A stretch of DNA of 64,000 bases, taken from NCBI GenBank assembly GCA_030704615.1, contig CM060731.1, positions 12,586,001 through 12,650,000 of the forward strand, read 5' to 3'. This document shows, one piece after another, positions 11,941 to 23,451 of the stretch; position 1 is the first letter of the stretch; the number at the start of each line of letters is the position of its first letter. Below the pieces are notes generated by a model. The model worked only from the letters and a program-made list of their open reading frames with translations, made no database searches and had not been told where the DNA came from. The position numbers were made by a program, and so were the translations under genes. This stretch comes from Takakia lepidozioides (lineage: Eukaryota; Streptophyta; Takakiopsida; Takakiales; Takakiaceae).

Positions 11941-14410
11941 ATGGCACATGTTGAGAGGGAAGCTACCGCCCCGGGCAATGGATTCAGAATGATGGAGATG
12001 TGGACGTTCGTGGCATCCATTGCTGGGTTGTGGGCATTCTTTCAGCATCTGATGCCACCTGAGTACCGGAACGTTTTAGAGGTTTGGGTCAAGACTGCCT
12101 TCAACTTCCTTTCGCCCTATGCTTTCTTCGATGTTCCCGAGTTCTATGGAGCAGGTGGCAACGAGATCTATGACTATGTGCAAACGTACTTGAGCTCTTC
12201 CACCGCCATTTCTGCCCAACACGTCAATTTGTGCCGGCCCAAGAATGCGAGTCAGAATACCTTCTCATTGGCCAACAATGTGTCGATCCAAGAGAAGTTC
12301 ATGGGGGCTCCTTTATGGTGGACCCATCACGTGTCTGAACGCCAAAGTAACCACATCAATTGGAGTGACGATGCAAATGATGAGAAGCGCACATACACTC
12401 TGAAGATTCGCAAGTCCGATAAGACTAGAGTTCTGGAACCTTATGTGGAACACGTTTTTACGACAGCCAAGGATGTGAAGGAAAAACAGCGAGACAGACT
12501 CCTCTATACCAACGTCGCGAGCAGCGGGTATGTCTCTCTCCCACTCGTCTTCAATCCTTTCTAGATAATTCATCAGTTCATGTCCAGGCGAGTTTTCATT
12601 GGGAAAGATGTATTAAAGGACTTCAGTAAGTACTTGCGAACCTGTCAGGAGCATTTATAGATTAATCAGCTGGTATTGTTCGATGTCTAGACTCTTCCTG
12701 ACACATCAGTGGCACTAAGGAACTGCCCTTATGTCCAGAGTAACTCTCGCATCATGGACTGTGTTTTTTGTAATCTTGAAGCAACGCACCTCGAGTCACT
12801 CTTGGTCTTCAAGTAGGCAGACAGGTAATCGTGACTGGGCTGATCTTGCAATTTTTGTACATGGGGAGTTCTAGGTAGCTGAATGGACTTACCTGATGAG
12901 ATAGTATCTTAGAAGTATCCATTTGATTGCAAGTGCAGTACCTAACGGGCGGTCCGTGTGTTGTAGAAGATATAAGCCCCGCGTATGGGAGTCGGTGCCT
13001 TTCAAGCACCCTTCGACATTCGACACTCTAGCCATGGACCCAGAGCTTAAAGCAGAGATAAAGGAGGACCTTGAGGACTTCACCAAGGGAAAGGAATTCT
13101 ATCAAAGAGCAGGAAAGGCTTGGAAACGAGGCTACTTGTTGTATGGGCCTCCTGGTACTGGCAAATCAAGCATGATAGCAGCCATCGCCAATTTTCTTCA
13201 TTACGATGTGTATGATGTTGAACTCACAGAAGTAAACTCAAATTCTGAGCTGAGAAAACTGCTAATTCAAACCACCAATCGTTCTGTCATTGTCATTGAG
13301 GACATTGATTGCTCCATCGACCTGACGGAGCGCGCCAAGGCCCGCAAAAAGGAGGCAAAGCCGAACGCCGGTAGCAGGATGCCTGGCCAGCCCGACAACC
13401 CCGAGGTCAGACTTCTACTTCTTCCTCCTCCGCGCCCTTTCAAATTTGAAGGCATATCTGCAGAATTAAAGCTTTTCCGTCAATTCTCTTGAAATTCTCT
13501 CCAGATGCAGTGATCACTGAGATGTCACGCAGTCATTGCATTCAGGAAAGTGCAGATCTATTTACATTCTCAAGTGTCAAGGATAGGTCTGTGACTTGTG
13601 TGACTTCAGCTGCACATAACCGTTTTGTTGGGTTCTCTTGGAAAAAAGTATCCCTTTCAAAGCCGTAACTACATTAAAATACTGCAACTGCAGTTCATCT
13701 AAGATCTGGGTACCGACACCAATTCAGTGAGATCAGCATCTTTGGCAAAAGAATGGCAATTTCTAGTATTGAAACCGTATATTCTGATCTTTCAGGAATG
13801 ACCAGATTCCTGAAAGTCGATCCTCAACCTGTACTCGACTAGCTAATAACTGGATCGTGAATCAACTTGAACAATATAACCAATTTTCTAGACGATTCTG
13901 ATCAACATGTGCGTGCAGGTGAGCAAAGTTACTCTCTCAGGCCTCCTCAACTTCACAGACGGGCTGTGGTCGTGCTGTGGGAGCGAGCGCATCATCGTCT
14001 TCACCACCAACCACATCGACAAGCTGGATCCTGCGCTGCTGCGGTCGGGCAGAATGGACATGCACATTCACATGTCGTGGTGCTCCTTCCCCGCCTTCCG
14101 CGTGCTGGCCCTCAACAACCTCCTGCTCCACGACCACCCCCTGTTTCCGGCCCTGGAATCCGCCTTCGCCGGCAAGGCCATCACGCCGGCCGACGTCAGT
14201 GAAATTCTGACGAGAAAGAAAAGAGACCCCACAAATGCGCTCGAAATCCTCTTGGAATCCCTCGCTACCACAAAGAACATTTCCGACCTTCCGGCGCCGG
14301 CTCCGGCTGCCGCATTAAACGACGACCAAACCTCAGAAGACGACTCGCCCCCGACGGATGACAACTCCGACGAGGTGGCCCCGGAAATTAAACCGGCCAC
14401 GGAATTGTAA
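11941..14410 (+). CDS. AAA-type ATPase of the BCS1/HSR4 (AATP1/OM66) plant family, 3 exons
   Basis: Membrane-anchored AAA ATPase. Relatives act at the mitochondrial outer membrane or ER and are stress-induced in angiosperms; the substrate is unknown. Exons 11,941-12,527, 12,967-13,405 and 13,919-14,410 keep phase and give 505 residues. The first ATG in the open frame is at 11,941. An N-terminal hydrophobic segment (WTFVASIAGLWAFF, about residues 21-38) is followed by the plant AAA-associated domain. Then come Walker A GPPGTGKS (256-263), Walker B VIVIED (303-308), sensor-1 FTTNHIDKLDPALLR and the family signature GRMDMHI-MSWC. The last exon is much more GC-rich than the first two. The C-terminus is acidic and low complexity (DDQTSEDDSPPTDD). 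The subfamily call is firm; the compartment is inferred from relatives. Confidence 0.93.
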
Positions 14411-14880
14411 TTTTTCTCTAGAAACATATTATTGTTATGGAACACAGTGCAAAAGTTGAAGTTGGAACACTCTGCCCTTGAAATTCACTCTTGGACTCCC
14501 TTGCTGCCACAAATGAACTTTGGGCACCAGCATTGGACTAACTTATGATGATGATGAAACCTCAGAAAACGACTCGCCCCGCGGATGACACCTACAAGAC
14601 CTGGGACAATAAGCCGGCGACGGAATTGTAATTTATCTCTAGAAACATTGTTATGGACAGACTGCCAAAAGTTGAGGTTGAAGTTTAGTTTACCCATCAT
14701 GGAACCCCACAATTGCACTTGAAACCCTCTTGGACTCCCTTCCTGCAACAAACAAACTTTCGGCACCGGCATTGGGCTATGATCAAACCTCAGAAGACGA
14801 CTCACCCCCCACGGATGACAACTCGACGAGGTGGCCCGGAACATTAAACAGGCTTTGGAGTAATAACTTTTCCATAGTTA
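14235..14880 (+). repeat. Three tandem copies of the AAA gene's 3' end
   Basis: The end of the coding region and start of the 3' UTR (about 14,235-14,465) is repeated at about 14,476-14,700 and 14,705-14,870. Landmarks recur in order: CTTGGACTCCCT, GGCACCGGC, AACCTCAGAAGACGACTC, GGATGACA, then GGAATTGTAATTT and CTCTAGAAACAT in two of the three. Downstream copies have indels and broken frames. Only the first copy is joined to the ATPase frame. Confidence 0.85.
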
Positions 14881-14889
14881 AAGTTTGTT

Positions 14890-17695
14890 TATCGGTTGCG
14901 GAAAGACCCGCTTGCTCATTTCGGAGTGGTTTAATGAGCTTGAAGGGCCCTTTAGTGTGTCAAGTTATTTTACCATTAATGTGAAGTTAGCTAGGAAATA
15001 GCTAGCTTTTATATATTGACATTTGGGATTGATCCAAGTGTCAATCCAGGAGCCAATACATGTTTGGGCACCTGACGTTGTTATCTTCACGGCAGATCGT
15101 GGTGGGCTCATCTTTATCGAGTTGAGCCTCACCGCGTCTAGCTATGGCGCCGTAGTGTGGATTTCCCATGGCGTGGGGTCACTTGGCTCGACTTAATATA
15201 TGAGTGATGTTTTCATGTGCGAGTGTGTGAGTTTGAGAGAGCTTGTATGCTTGTATCATTCCCTTTTCTTATCACTCGAGAAAGATCAGTGCTACAACTA
15301 ACTCGAACCTGACACTCACAGACTCGAGCTTGTGTTTTCAGATCATGAGAAGCGGTTCAGCCTAGAGTGCATGGAGCCGTGCATGAGCCTATCCAAAGCG
15401 GATAGAGTGCAAAGGCGAATAGGTTGCAGGTTTGCCATGGATAGAGAAGCGGGTAGCCTATGTTGAAGAGCGGTGTTGCATAGCTCAATGCTATGGCAAC
15501 CAAGTTTGGGCTTCTAGTGTGAAGCGGAGGAGATGCTAGCCACGAGTGGGCGAATTGGTGGTCGACTTCTTCAGCTGCAGGCCGAGTTAAGGAGCTGCTG
15601 AAATGTGGGTTGCGCATGGGAAGTTAGCATGTTGCAGGTTGGAGATGACATGATCAGCTCCAAGTATTTCTAGTTGTTGCGGGTAGATGAGGAGCAGCCG
15701 AATGGTGGAGCTGCGAGGAGATGCATTGCGCCCATTGGGAGCTTCAGCTCCAAGCTCATGAAGAGGTATGAGTGAAGAGAGGGGGCCGGTCCCTCTTGTG
15801 TGCAAATCAGTGCACTTGTGAAACATGTGCTGAGTTGGAGTTTCAATCTGAAACTCAGCAGTGTAAGGGCTCTTGGAGTGGCAAGAGCGGGGCTGGAAGG
15901 GCAACAACGAGGCGCCCTAGAGCCAAGGGAGATGCATGAGAAGTGCAGGTGTACCAATTTTGTAAACGTGTGTATTTTCATATTTGTTTTTGTGAGCTTC
16001 ATGAAGAAAAATGAGCTTGTTGGGCAGCATATAGCTTGCTTGTTGAGTTGGGGGCACTTCTAGTGGGCCGTGAGAGCTCAGGAGTGCAGGGCGACGGGGC
16101 TGATGGCTCCGCAGAAGCCATAGCTCAGCAGCAGCAGGTGCAGGAGCAAACCCTAGCTCGGGAACGCGTGGGAACGCCGGGAACACCTCAGGAATGCATG
16201 GGAACTCGTTGGGAGTTCCAGGGATCGCAGGGAATAGTGGTCGTGATGGGCCGTTGGGGCGGTATCACGAGATACCACGAGCCCAGGTCGTGATGGTTGA
16301 CCGTGACCGTTGACTGTGACCGTTGGAAGTCGTGGTGCGGATATAACGGGTGGGCACGGTGAACAGATCGTGGGGATGGTGGGCCGTGAAGGCTCGTGGG
16401 AGTGGTACCACGGGGTATCACTGGGCAGCCCGTGGCCAACGAGTGCCTAGGGCGGGCCGTGAGGAGTCGTGGCGGTTAGAGCCACGGAAGGCCGCAAGGC
16501 AGAGTGAATAAAATAAATTAAAAAATAAATAAATAAAAATCACTCGTTTCGTGGGACCTTGATGGGGAGGCTGGGCTCTGAAGAACAACGGTTTTGAGCT
16601 AGCTGATCCGGCAGAAAAGTCGGAATTGCCTCCTTGTTGCGTTTTAACAAAGGGGATTACTTCCCTGCAGGTAATCTTTTCGGGTTTTCAGCCCAATTCT
16701 TAACTATGGGGAAGACCAGCCTGCAGGTAATTCCTTTGGACAAAATGTTGTTGGGGCCTATATGTACCTCTATTTGCTCCATTTTTTAACCTTCAGTGAA
16801 CGGAGTGGTTTCCTGAGATGGTTCCATTAGGAGGAATGGCTGGTGGACGTAAGGAGGCATTGGCGGACCCTGTGAAGGCTTGCATGGGGCCTTGGAGGCC
16901 AAGTTTCATGAGCTCGTGGAGGGCGGTTTGAGGAGTGTATTCAGGATGCTCTCATGGTTATGCAAGTGAGAGAAGAGAGGAAAAAAGAGGGTGTTGGAAT
17001 GAGAGCGTGCTTGGGATAGACATTGTTTTAGCTTCTCTTCCTTGTAGCTTTCCACCTTCTCTGTAGGCCGAGACCTTTCTGTAGGTGGAGGCAAGAGTCA
17101 GTCCGGGTTTGGGCTGGGTTGCAGGAGCGACACTATGGAGTTATTTTTGGTCTGGGGGAGTTGTTGTTTTCATTCTTGTGTTTGGATCCCCTCCACACAT
17201 GCATGCTTGATTGTGCGCCATGCTAGTTTTGTGTGGGCGCTTGATTTTATAGGTGGTGGACTCAGGCTTTATCGCCGATCCCACCCTAGAGCATGTTGTC
17301 GATGGTGAGGCTGGGTTGATGACCAGTCAGACCATCTTTGTTTCTCCTGTGGTGAGGTTGGAGGTGATGACATGCCAACCATAGGAGTGTCTACGGTGGA
17401 TGCAGGTGCAAGTGCAGGCTATGTTAGGAACCTAGTATTCCAAACCATAAACCGCATCATGTTCTCTACCCGGTTACCTTGTGGAGAGGGGGTTAGAGAC
17501 AGGTTCATGACCGGTTGAGTGTTAGTTTGTCAACACGGAGGTGCCACTAGTTGCTGGGGAAAGTGCCGGTACGAGCACTAGCGATACTAGCGGGTATACG
17601 AGACGAGGTGTGCGGTTTAGGCCACCTTTATCTCCTGTGTCTTCTACGGAAGGTTCTAATTCGGATGGTGAATCAGGAGGACTCTCATCGGCGGT
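14890..17695 (+). other. Non-coding leader region upstream of the Gypsy gag
   Basis: No recognisable protein. At 15,018-15,048 a perfect stem (TTGACATTTGG / CCAAGTGTCAA type) sits in a stretch resembling LTR sequence, but I could not define LTR ends. Between about 16,190 and 16,490 short units around CGTGG, GACCGTTG and GGGAACGC recur imperfectly. 16,508-16,535 is an AT-rich AAATAA run. A frame at 17,541-17,700 runs into the gag frame through an apparent frameshift, so the original gag may begin there. Confidence 0.45.
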
Positions 17696-17731
17696 GTGCA
17701 AGTTGTTTCCTTGCCATTGTTGTGGGACACG

Positions 17732-19462
17732 ATGGAGGAGATGTATGGAGCCACCAAGGAGCCACGAAGGTACTCTGGGGCGGTGGGCACCATTGAGTTG
17801 GATGATTTTATCCAAGAGTTTGATAGTTGGTGTGACTTGCAGCAAATGCGCAATCCACAACTGTTTACACCTTTCATGGCATGGAATGGGCTGTTTCAGC
17901 ACCTTGAAGGGCCGCCCATGGATGATTACCATGAGTTTAGACGGGGGCACGATGTTGAGATCGAGGAGTGGAGGATGTACTGGTCACCCGACTATGTCTC
18001 CATCACTAGAGGCACTAGAGGCACTAGAGGCACAAGGGCAGCAGCCACACCGGCAGCTGCGCCAGCAGCAGCAGCTATAAGAGCAGCTTCCACGAGTAGT
18101 AGTGGGACTAGTGGTACATCAACTACGACGTCCACCCAAGCTGCTGCTGCACCAGCACCAGTGGCGGTGCCTGCCTTCAATCCTGTTGTGGAGAAGTTGA
18201 GAAGGAACTACCAAGGGGTGAGGATAGAGAAGTTGAGGAGCTTGCAAGAGTTGCAACGGAAGCCTACTGAGAGCTTGAGGGAGGCTTTCACTCGCATGAG
18301 GCGCTTGATTAATGTAACCCAAGGGGTTACGGAGGCTCAGGCAGTCCAGTTCTGGTACGGGATATTGGACAAGGAGCTGAGGAGAAGGGTGTGGGATGCA
18401 ACTCTCCTACGAGTGGCCCAACCCACCTTAGCAAATGTGTTTTTGCTGGCAGAGCGGATAGAGCTCAACATGGTGGAGGAACGAGTGGTCATGGTGGGAT
18501 TTGCTAAGGAGGCACCACGGGGTAGTGGTGCTCCTAGCCAGCCACTACCTCAACATGCTCAAGGCAGCAAGGGGGCTCAGGTGAAGCCTAGGAAAGGGCA
18601 GAGAGGACCTCAGATGCAGGGGTCTCTCCCTTCATTTGCTGGCCAACAACGGGCGGATGTGGTGTGCTGGACATGTGGAGGACCCCATGTCAAGAAGGAT
18701 TGCCCAGAGGGAGGCAATGGTTTGGCACCGGCACAACCTGCACAGGTGCAGTGTAGGCATTGTGGTAGGTACGGGCATGGAGAGGCCCAGTGCTATGGTT
18801 TGCACCCTGAGTTGTGCCCATGCCAGTTCGAAGGGAACAATGGTGGACGTGGGCAAGGTGGAGCAGCCCAGAGAGGAGGAGGTGGCCAGAAACGAGGTGC
18901 AGGCCAAGGGCAGGCTCAACATGGCCAAGGACGCGGAGGTCAGGGTGGTGACCAAGGCATGGCCGACCGGCTTCAGCAGCTAGAGCAGAGGTTCGCTGCC
19001 ATGGCCACAGCTCAGGTGGTACCGGCTCCAAGGCTGGATGGTCCACCTCCTGCTCCTGAGGGAGGAGACTTAGGAGGCATGGGATTCATGTGCGGGGCAG
19101 CACTACCACTAGTAAGGGGTGCCACTACCACTACCACTATGGGTGGGGCACCACTACCACTGGTGAGGGGTGCCACTACCACTACCACTGTGGGTGGGGC
19201 ACCACTACCACTAGTGTCGAGCAGTACTACCACTACCACTATGTGCGGGGCAGGATTACCACTAGTGCAAGTGGAATCCGCTGCGGCAGTGACTCGAGAA
19301 GCAGCACGAGTTCCTGAGCCACGGGGTGTGGAGGTGGAGTTGGATCCACAACGTGGGGAGGCAAGCCGTCAGGCCAGGCTTCCTCAGTCAGTAATTAATT
19401 ACATAGCCCGCATTTTTGCTACGACTCCGGAGTCGTTGACCCCACTTCTGCCCACCGTCTGA
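17732..19462 (+). CDS. Ty3/Gypsy Gag-like protein with two zinc knuckles
   Basis: Open frame of about 576 residues from the first ATG. It encodes a retrotransposon capsid/nucleocapsid protein. Visible parts: an N-terminal region (DDFIQEFDSWCDLQQM), an Ala/Ser/Thr-rich linker with GTR repeats, a Gag domain (LRSLQELQRKPTESLREAFTRM, FWYGILDKELRRRVW), and two knuckles: CWTCGGPHVKKDC and CRHCGRYGHGEAQC. A Gly/Gln-rich stretch follows, then three and a half 17-residue repeats of the PLPLVRGATTTTT type (19,094-19,265). It ends at a stop with no protease or reverse transcriptase after it: antisense PPR sequence follows. The intact frame over 1.7 kb suggests recent activity or trans-mobilisation. The Gypsy assignment rests on the Gag architecture and the integrase 2 kb downstream in the same orientation. 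Confidence 0.8.
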   Translation: MEEMYGATKEPRRYSGAVGTIELDDFIQEFDSWCDLQQMRNPQLFTPFMAWNGLFQHLEGPPMDDYHEFRRGHDVEIEEWRMYWSPDYVSITRGTRGTRGTRAAATPAAAPAAAAIRAASTSSSGTSGTSTTTSTQAAAAPAPVAVPAFNPVVEKLRRNYQGVRIEKLRSLQELQRKPTESLREAFTRMRRLINVTQGVTEAQAVQFWYGILDKELRRRVWDATLLRVAQPTLANVFLLAERIELNMVEERVVMVGFAKEAPRGSGAPSQPLPQHAQGSKGAQVKPRKGQRGPQMQGSLPSFAGQQRADVVCWTCGGPHVKKDCPEGGNGLAPAQPAQVQCRHCGRYGHGEAQCYGLHPELCPCQFEGNNGGRGQGGAAQRGGGGQKRGAGQGQAQHGQGRGGQGGDQGMADRLQQLEQRFAAMATAQVVPAPRLDGPPPAPEGGDLGGMGFMCGAALPLVRGATTTTTMGGAPLPLVRGATTTTTVGGAPLPLVSSSTTTTTMCGAGLPLVQVESAAAVTREAARVPEPRGVEVELDPQRGEASRQARLPQSVINYIARIFATTPESLTPLLPTV

Positions 19463-19514
19463 AATGCCCCCTGTGGGCCCACATTGTCCGTTTCGACTCT
19501 CCAGTAGTCCCGCT

Positions 19515-21150
19515 TACCGCCAAGTGGTTCCCGGAGTGGTTGGTGGACACCCAATCGATTCGAAAAAGACACGAATGCTTCTAGTGATTCCAGATTTGAC
19601 AATATCACCATGGACCTCTTTGCCCTTTTCCAGGGCTGCCAGACTTGCACAAGCATTGCAATCACACACAAACGTGATGTGGTTAGGCTTCACCCCTTCC
19701 CCCATCATTTGATCATAGGTCTCCAAAGCCACCAACCCACGTCCCTGCAAGCATTGCGTGCCACGACACCACATCTTGTTTAGCCATAGTGTTGAAAACT
19801 CTCTTCACATCCTTACACTTTGGATAATGTGAATGTGCACCTGCTTTCCAGCTTCCAGACCTTTCATCTTGATGCACTTAAGCAAGAGACAAACAAACGT
19901 ATCTGAATATGATGAAATGCCTCCCACATTTGGCAGACATGTCCACTAGGGTATCGTTCAGAATGACATCTGGTACAATTCCAGCTTTCGCGATGCAACC
20001 ATGGACCTCTTTGCCATTTTCTAGGGCTGCATGCAGGCTTGCACATGCATTGCAATCACACACAAACATGAAGTTTTTGGTTTCACCCCTTCCCCCATCA
20101 TTTGATCATAGGTCTCCAAAGCCACCATCCCACGTCCCTGTTGTGCATACCCGCGTGCCATGACACAACATCTTGTTCAGCCACAGTGTTGAAAACTCCC
20201 TTCGCATCTGGTACAATTGCAGCTTTCGCGATGTAACCATGGACCTCTTTGCCCTTTTCTAGGGCTGCCAGGCTTGCACACGCATTACAAATGCACACAA
20301 AAGTGATGTGGTTGGTCTTCACCCCTTCCCACATCATTTGATCATAGGTCTCCGAGGCCACCATCCTACGTCCCTGCTGTGCATACCCTGCAAGCATCGC
20401 GTGCCACGACACCACATCTTGTTCAGCCATAGCGTTGAAAACTCCCTTCACATCCTCAATGCACCCACATTTGGCATACATGTCCACCAGGGCAGTGTTC
20501 AGAATGCTTTGACGATGTCACCATGGACCTCTTTTCCCCTTTTCCAGAGCTCCCAGGCTTGCACACGCATTGCAATCACAAACAGATGTGATGTGGTTGG
20601 GCTTCACCCCTTCATGTAGCATTTACTCATAGGTCTCCAAAGCATTCCTACCACACCCATGCTTGGTAAATCCTTCCAACATTTCCACGTGATCAAAGAT
20701 CGATCGTTGAGGCATTCGGTTGAACACTTGGTGAGCATCCATGATGCTCCCGCACTTAATACATACATGATGACAAGGGTGTTAAAGAGAAAAACACTTG
20801 GCGTGAATCACTTTGGATAATGTGAGTGTGCACTTGCTTTCCAGCTTCCAGACCTTTCATCTTGATGCACTTAAGTAGAAGATAGACAAACGTATCTGAA
20901 TCTGTTGGAATGCCTCCGACATTTGGCATACATGTCCACGAGGGTATTATTCAGAATGACATTTGGTACAATTCCAGCTTTCCCAATGCAACCATGCACC
21001 TCTTTGCCCTTTTCCAGGGCTGCCAGGCTTGCAGATGCAAACAAACATTATGTGGTTGGGCACGTGCATCGCGTACACCACACCTTTTCCAGAGATCCCA
21101 AGCTTGCACACGCATTGCAAACACAAACAAATGTCGAGCTTTTTTCTCCT
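19515..21150 (-). pseudogene. Degenerate array of PLS-type pentatricopeptide-repeat modules inside a Gypsy element
   Basis: Minus-strand segments near 19,514-19,780, 19,864-20,069, 20,098-20,490, 20,500-20,780 and 20,900-21,150 encode PPR modules. Repeated motifs are MYAKCG, AEQDVVSWHAMLAGYAQQG, ETYDQMM-EGVKPNHITFVC and NACASLAALEKGKEVHG. The modules are unusually alike, and frames break between and within them, so no full protein is possible. PPR proteins bind organellar RNA and are expanded in land plants. The array lies antisense between Gypsy gag and integrase, where protease, reverse transcriptase and RNase H would be expected. It is either captured host sequence or a later insertion that displaced them. 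Confidence 0.85.
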
Positions 21151-21489
21151 CATCTCTGCTATCTGTTTTTGTCAAAGTCATTCCAAACTACCACAGATCT
21201 ACCCAATGAGCTAACTTACAGAATTCAATATTCATCTCAGGGCGAGTCTGATGAGAGGGAAAAACAGGCTGAAATAGGTCGAAGAAGAAGGTGCCTTCAC
21301 CACATTGTCCTTGACAATTCAGTATGCATTCAGGGCAGAGTCTGACAGGGCCTTGTCATTGACTGAGCAGGCAGGGAGTACTGCTCATGAGGTTGCGGCA
21401 TAGCAACCATGGGACGCGTCTACTACCTCTAAGTCTGCTGGACTTAAGGTTGCAGTTACGGAGGGCAATTGGGAGCCTGACATTGGACC

Positions 21490-22435
21490 CATTGTCACTA
21501 GAGGAGAGAGACGATGTATACGGCAGTTCCTGAGGCTTACATGAATTGCTTTGTCCCTCGTGCTACGGTGGAGGAGCATGAGAGACATGTTCAGCATCGA
21601 CCGGGTTTGGTCAATAGGGATGCGGATGGATTGATTCGCAATCCATGCACGAGCCAACATGATGACACTGGAGTTCGGTGGCATGGTGAGACGGATGAGG
21701 AGATGGTGTCGGGATGGCATGCATCTGCCTTTTTGTGTATCTTGGCATCGGGAGGTCAGGTTGGACCTACAACAGGATGACTATAGACGGAGTGTCTGAG
21801 GACCCTGAGGCTAGTGATGAGCCAAGTGGTGCCAGAGATATACATGAGGATTCGGTTGTGTTGGACTACCTCCGCACTGGAGACACGGCAGCTAGTGTGA
21901 CTGCCAAGGACAGGGATCAGATCCTGCAACGAGCCAAGAGGTTCAAGTGGGAGGGGATACACTTGCTTCGAGTGTGGGAGGATGGTCGGGTGAGGATCGT
22001 GCCTCACCCAAAACATGCACTTAACTTCGGCATGCCCATGAGGAGTTGGGGCATTTTGGAGTGTGACGCACTCATAGTTTACTGCAGGGGCAGTATTGGT
22101 GGCGTGGTATGCACACAGAGGTGCAACAATTCGTGGCTAGGTGCATGGGTGTGACAGGATGCGTGCTTCATTCAACGTCCCTACACCACAGTTGCATCCA
22201 TTACCCATCATGGGATTGGGCTACACGTGGAGTTTTGACTTCGCAGGGCCGTTGCCATTGACAATGTGCCACCACAGATATGTGTTGGTGATGGTGGAGC
22301 ACTTCTCCAAGTGGATTGAGTTGATTCCATTGCCTGACAAGGTTAGTGAGGGGGCTGCGTATGCATTCATGGATCGTGTGCTTAGCCGATTTGGTGCTCC
22401 AGCTGAGGTACTCACGGACCAAGGGAAAGAGTTGT
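21490..22435 (+). pseudogene. Ty3/Gypsy integrase fragment
   Basis: Frames at 21,514-21,780, 21,714-22,154 and 22,141-22,491 carry pieces of a Gypsy polyprotein. These are the region before integrase (VLDYLRTGDTAASV, RFKWEGIHLLRVWEDGR), the zinc-binding segment and the start of the catalytic core (WSFDFAGPLPLT, VLVMVEHFSKWIEL, RFGAPAEVLTDQGKE). The core contains two of the three DDE positions. It breaks off just after DQGKE near 22,435. Frameshifts separate the pieces. It has the same orientation as the gag. Confidence 0.85.
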
Positions 22436-22439
22436 CGAG

Positions 22440-23451
22440 CGGCTTTTACTCACCCATCCCTTCGCTATCCGAGGTGGAAACTCCAAGATAGAAGAGTTGG
22501 ATATCTCTAAGCACTCAGCCCGCTCAGTACAATCAGTCATGACCTGCAGCTAGTGAATCATGGTTGGGCTTCCCCTTTGTATTCCTTCTTGCCTTCATAT
22601 TATCAATTACCTTATCTGATACTGAAGCATCAGATTGCTTCAGTATCTTCTTAGTTCCAGTTAATCATGCATTCATTTCGCAGCTTCACTCATGTCTCTC
22701 TACACAGTGTGCTTGTATCGAATAAGTATCAGATTACAATTTATCAGGTACTATGCCAATGTCAAGTGACTCCAATCCGCCCTACAGTATCACTACAGCT
22801 CTGCATGAAGCAAACATCTACTGTACATCTCTCCTCCTTCTCCGTGCTCTCGTTCTTGCTCTCCGCCTGATCTCCTCTCCTCCATGACCATCCAGTGCTT
22901 CCCCGTGAAGTGTCCTTCTTTCCGTTGTCGCTCTCCTTATCTGCCCCCCAAGCTGTTCTAACCACCTAACTAATTAACCGTTATCCCCGAAGTATCACGT
23001 TCATTCTGCAGATGTCGTTCCCTCACAGTCGTTCCCTGCCATTGATAATTGTTCCCCATGTACTGTGACAGGCTGTGTCAAGCTGTGCCGAGCTGTGACT
23101 GGCTGTGTCAGCTGTGTTGGCTGTGCCGGCTATGACTGGCTGTGTCGGGCTGTGTCGGCTGTGACGGGCTGTGGCGGCCGTGCAAAGCTGTGTCAGGCTG
23201 TGTCGGCTATGATTGGCTGTGACAGACTGTGTCGGCTGTGCGAAGCTGTGTCAGGCTGTGTCGGCTGTGATTGGCTGTGACGGACTGTGTCGGGCTGTGT
23301 CGGCTGTGACGGGCTGTGTCGGGCTGTGTAACCCCCCCTTAAAGTGCGCTGCTATCACCCCTAAGGCTCATGTTGGTCTCAGTCTACGCAAAAATTAAGG
23401 GTACCCCACAGAACCCGTAAAAGCGTCTAAGTCCCAAGCAGCCCTCTAACA
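22440..23451 (-). mobile_element. Probable minus-strand 3' LTR of another LTR retrotransposon
   Basis: On the minus strand a polypurine tract (GAGAGGGGGAGGGGTAAA, 23,452-23,475) is followed directly by TGTTAGAGGG, a typical LTR start. The LTR would run toward lower coordinates and contains the minisatellite at 23,064-23,330. Its far end is not certain; it should lie where the Gypsy integrase is cut (about 22,435-22,500). No second copy of this LTR was found in the window. Confidence 0.5.
23064..23330. repeat. GGCTGTGTC-type minisatellite
   Basis: About 265 bases made of 9-11 base units (GGCTGTGTC, GGCTGTGAC, AGCTGTGTC) with a higher-order pattern: the phrase GTCAGGCTGTGTCGGCTATG and its variants recur. 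It has open frames only because of its composition. Confidence 0.85.

Noticed and set aside
12313-12573. Antisense genes overlapping the AAA ATPase exons
   Set aside because: Open frames opposite conserved exons have no domains and mirror the sense codons.
16180-16490. A CRISPR array
   Set aside because: Repeats are short, imperfect and unevenly spaced, and the sequence is a eukaryotic nuclear genome.
23065-23400. A Cys-rich protein on the plus strand
   Set aside because: The frame is produced by the GGCTGTGTC minisatellite; the cysteines come from repeated TGT codons.
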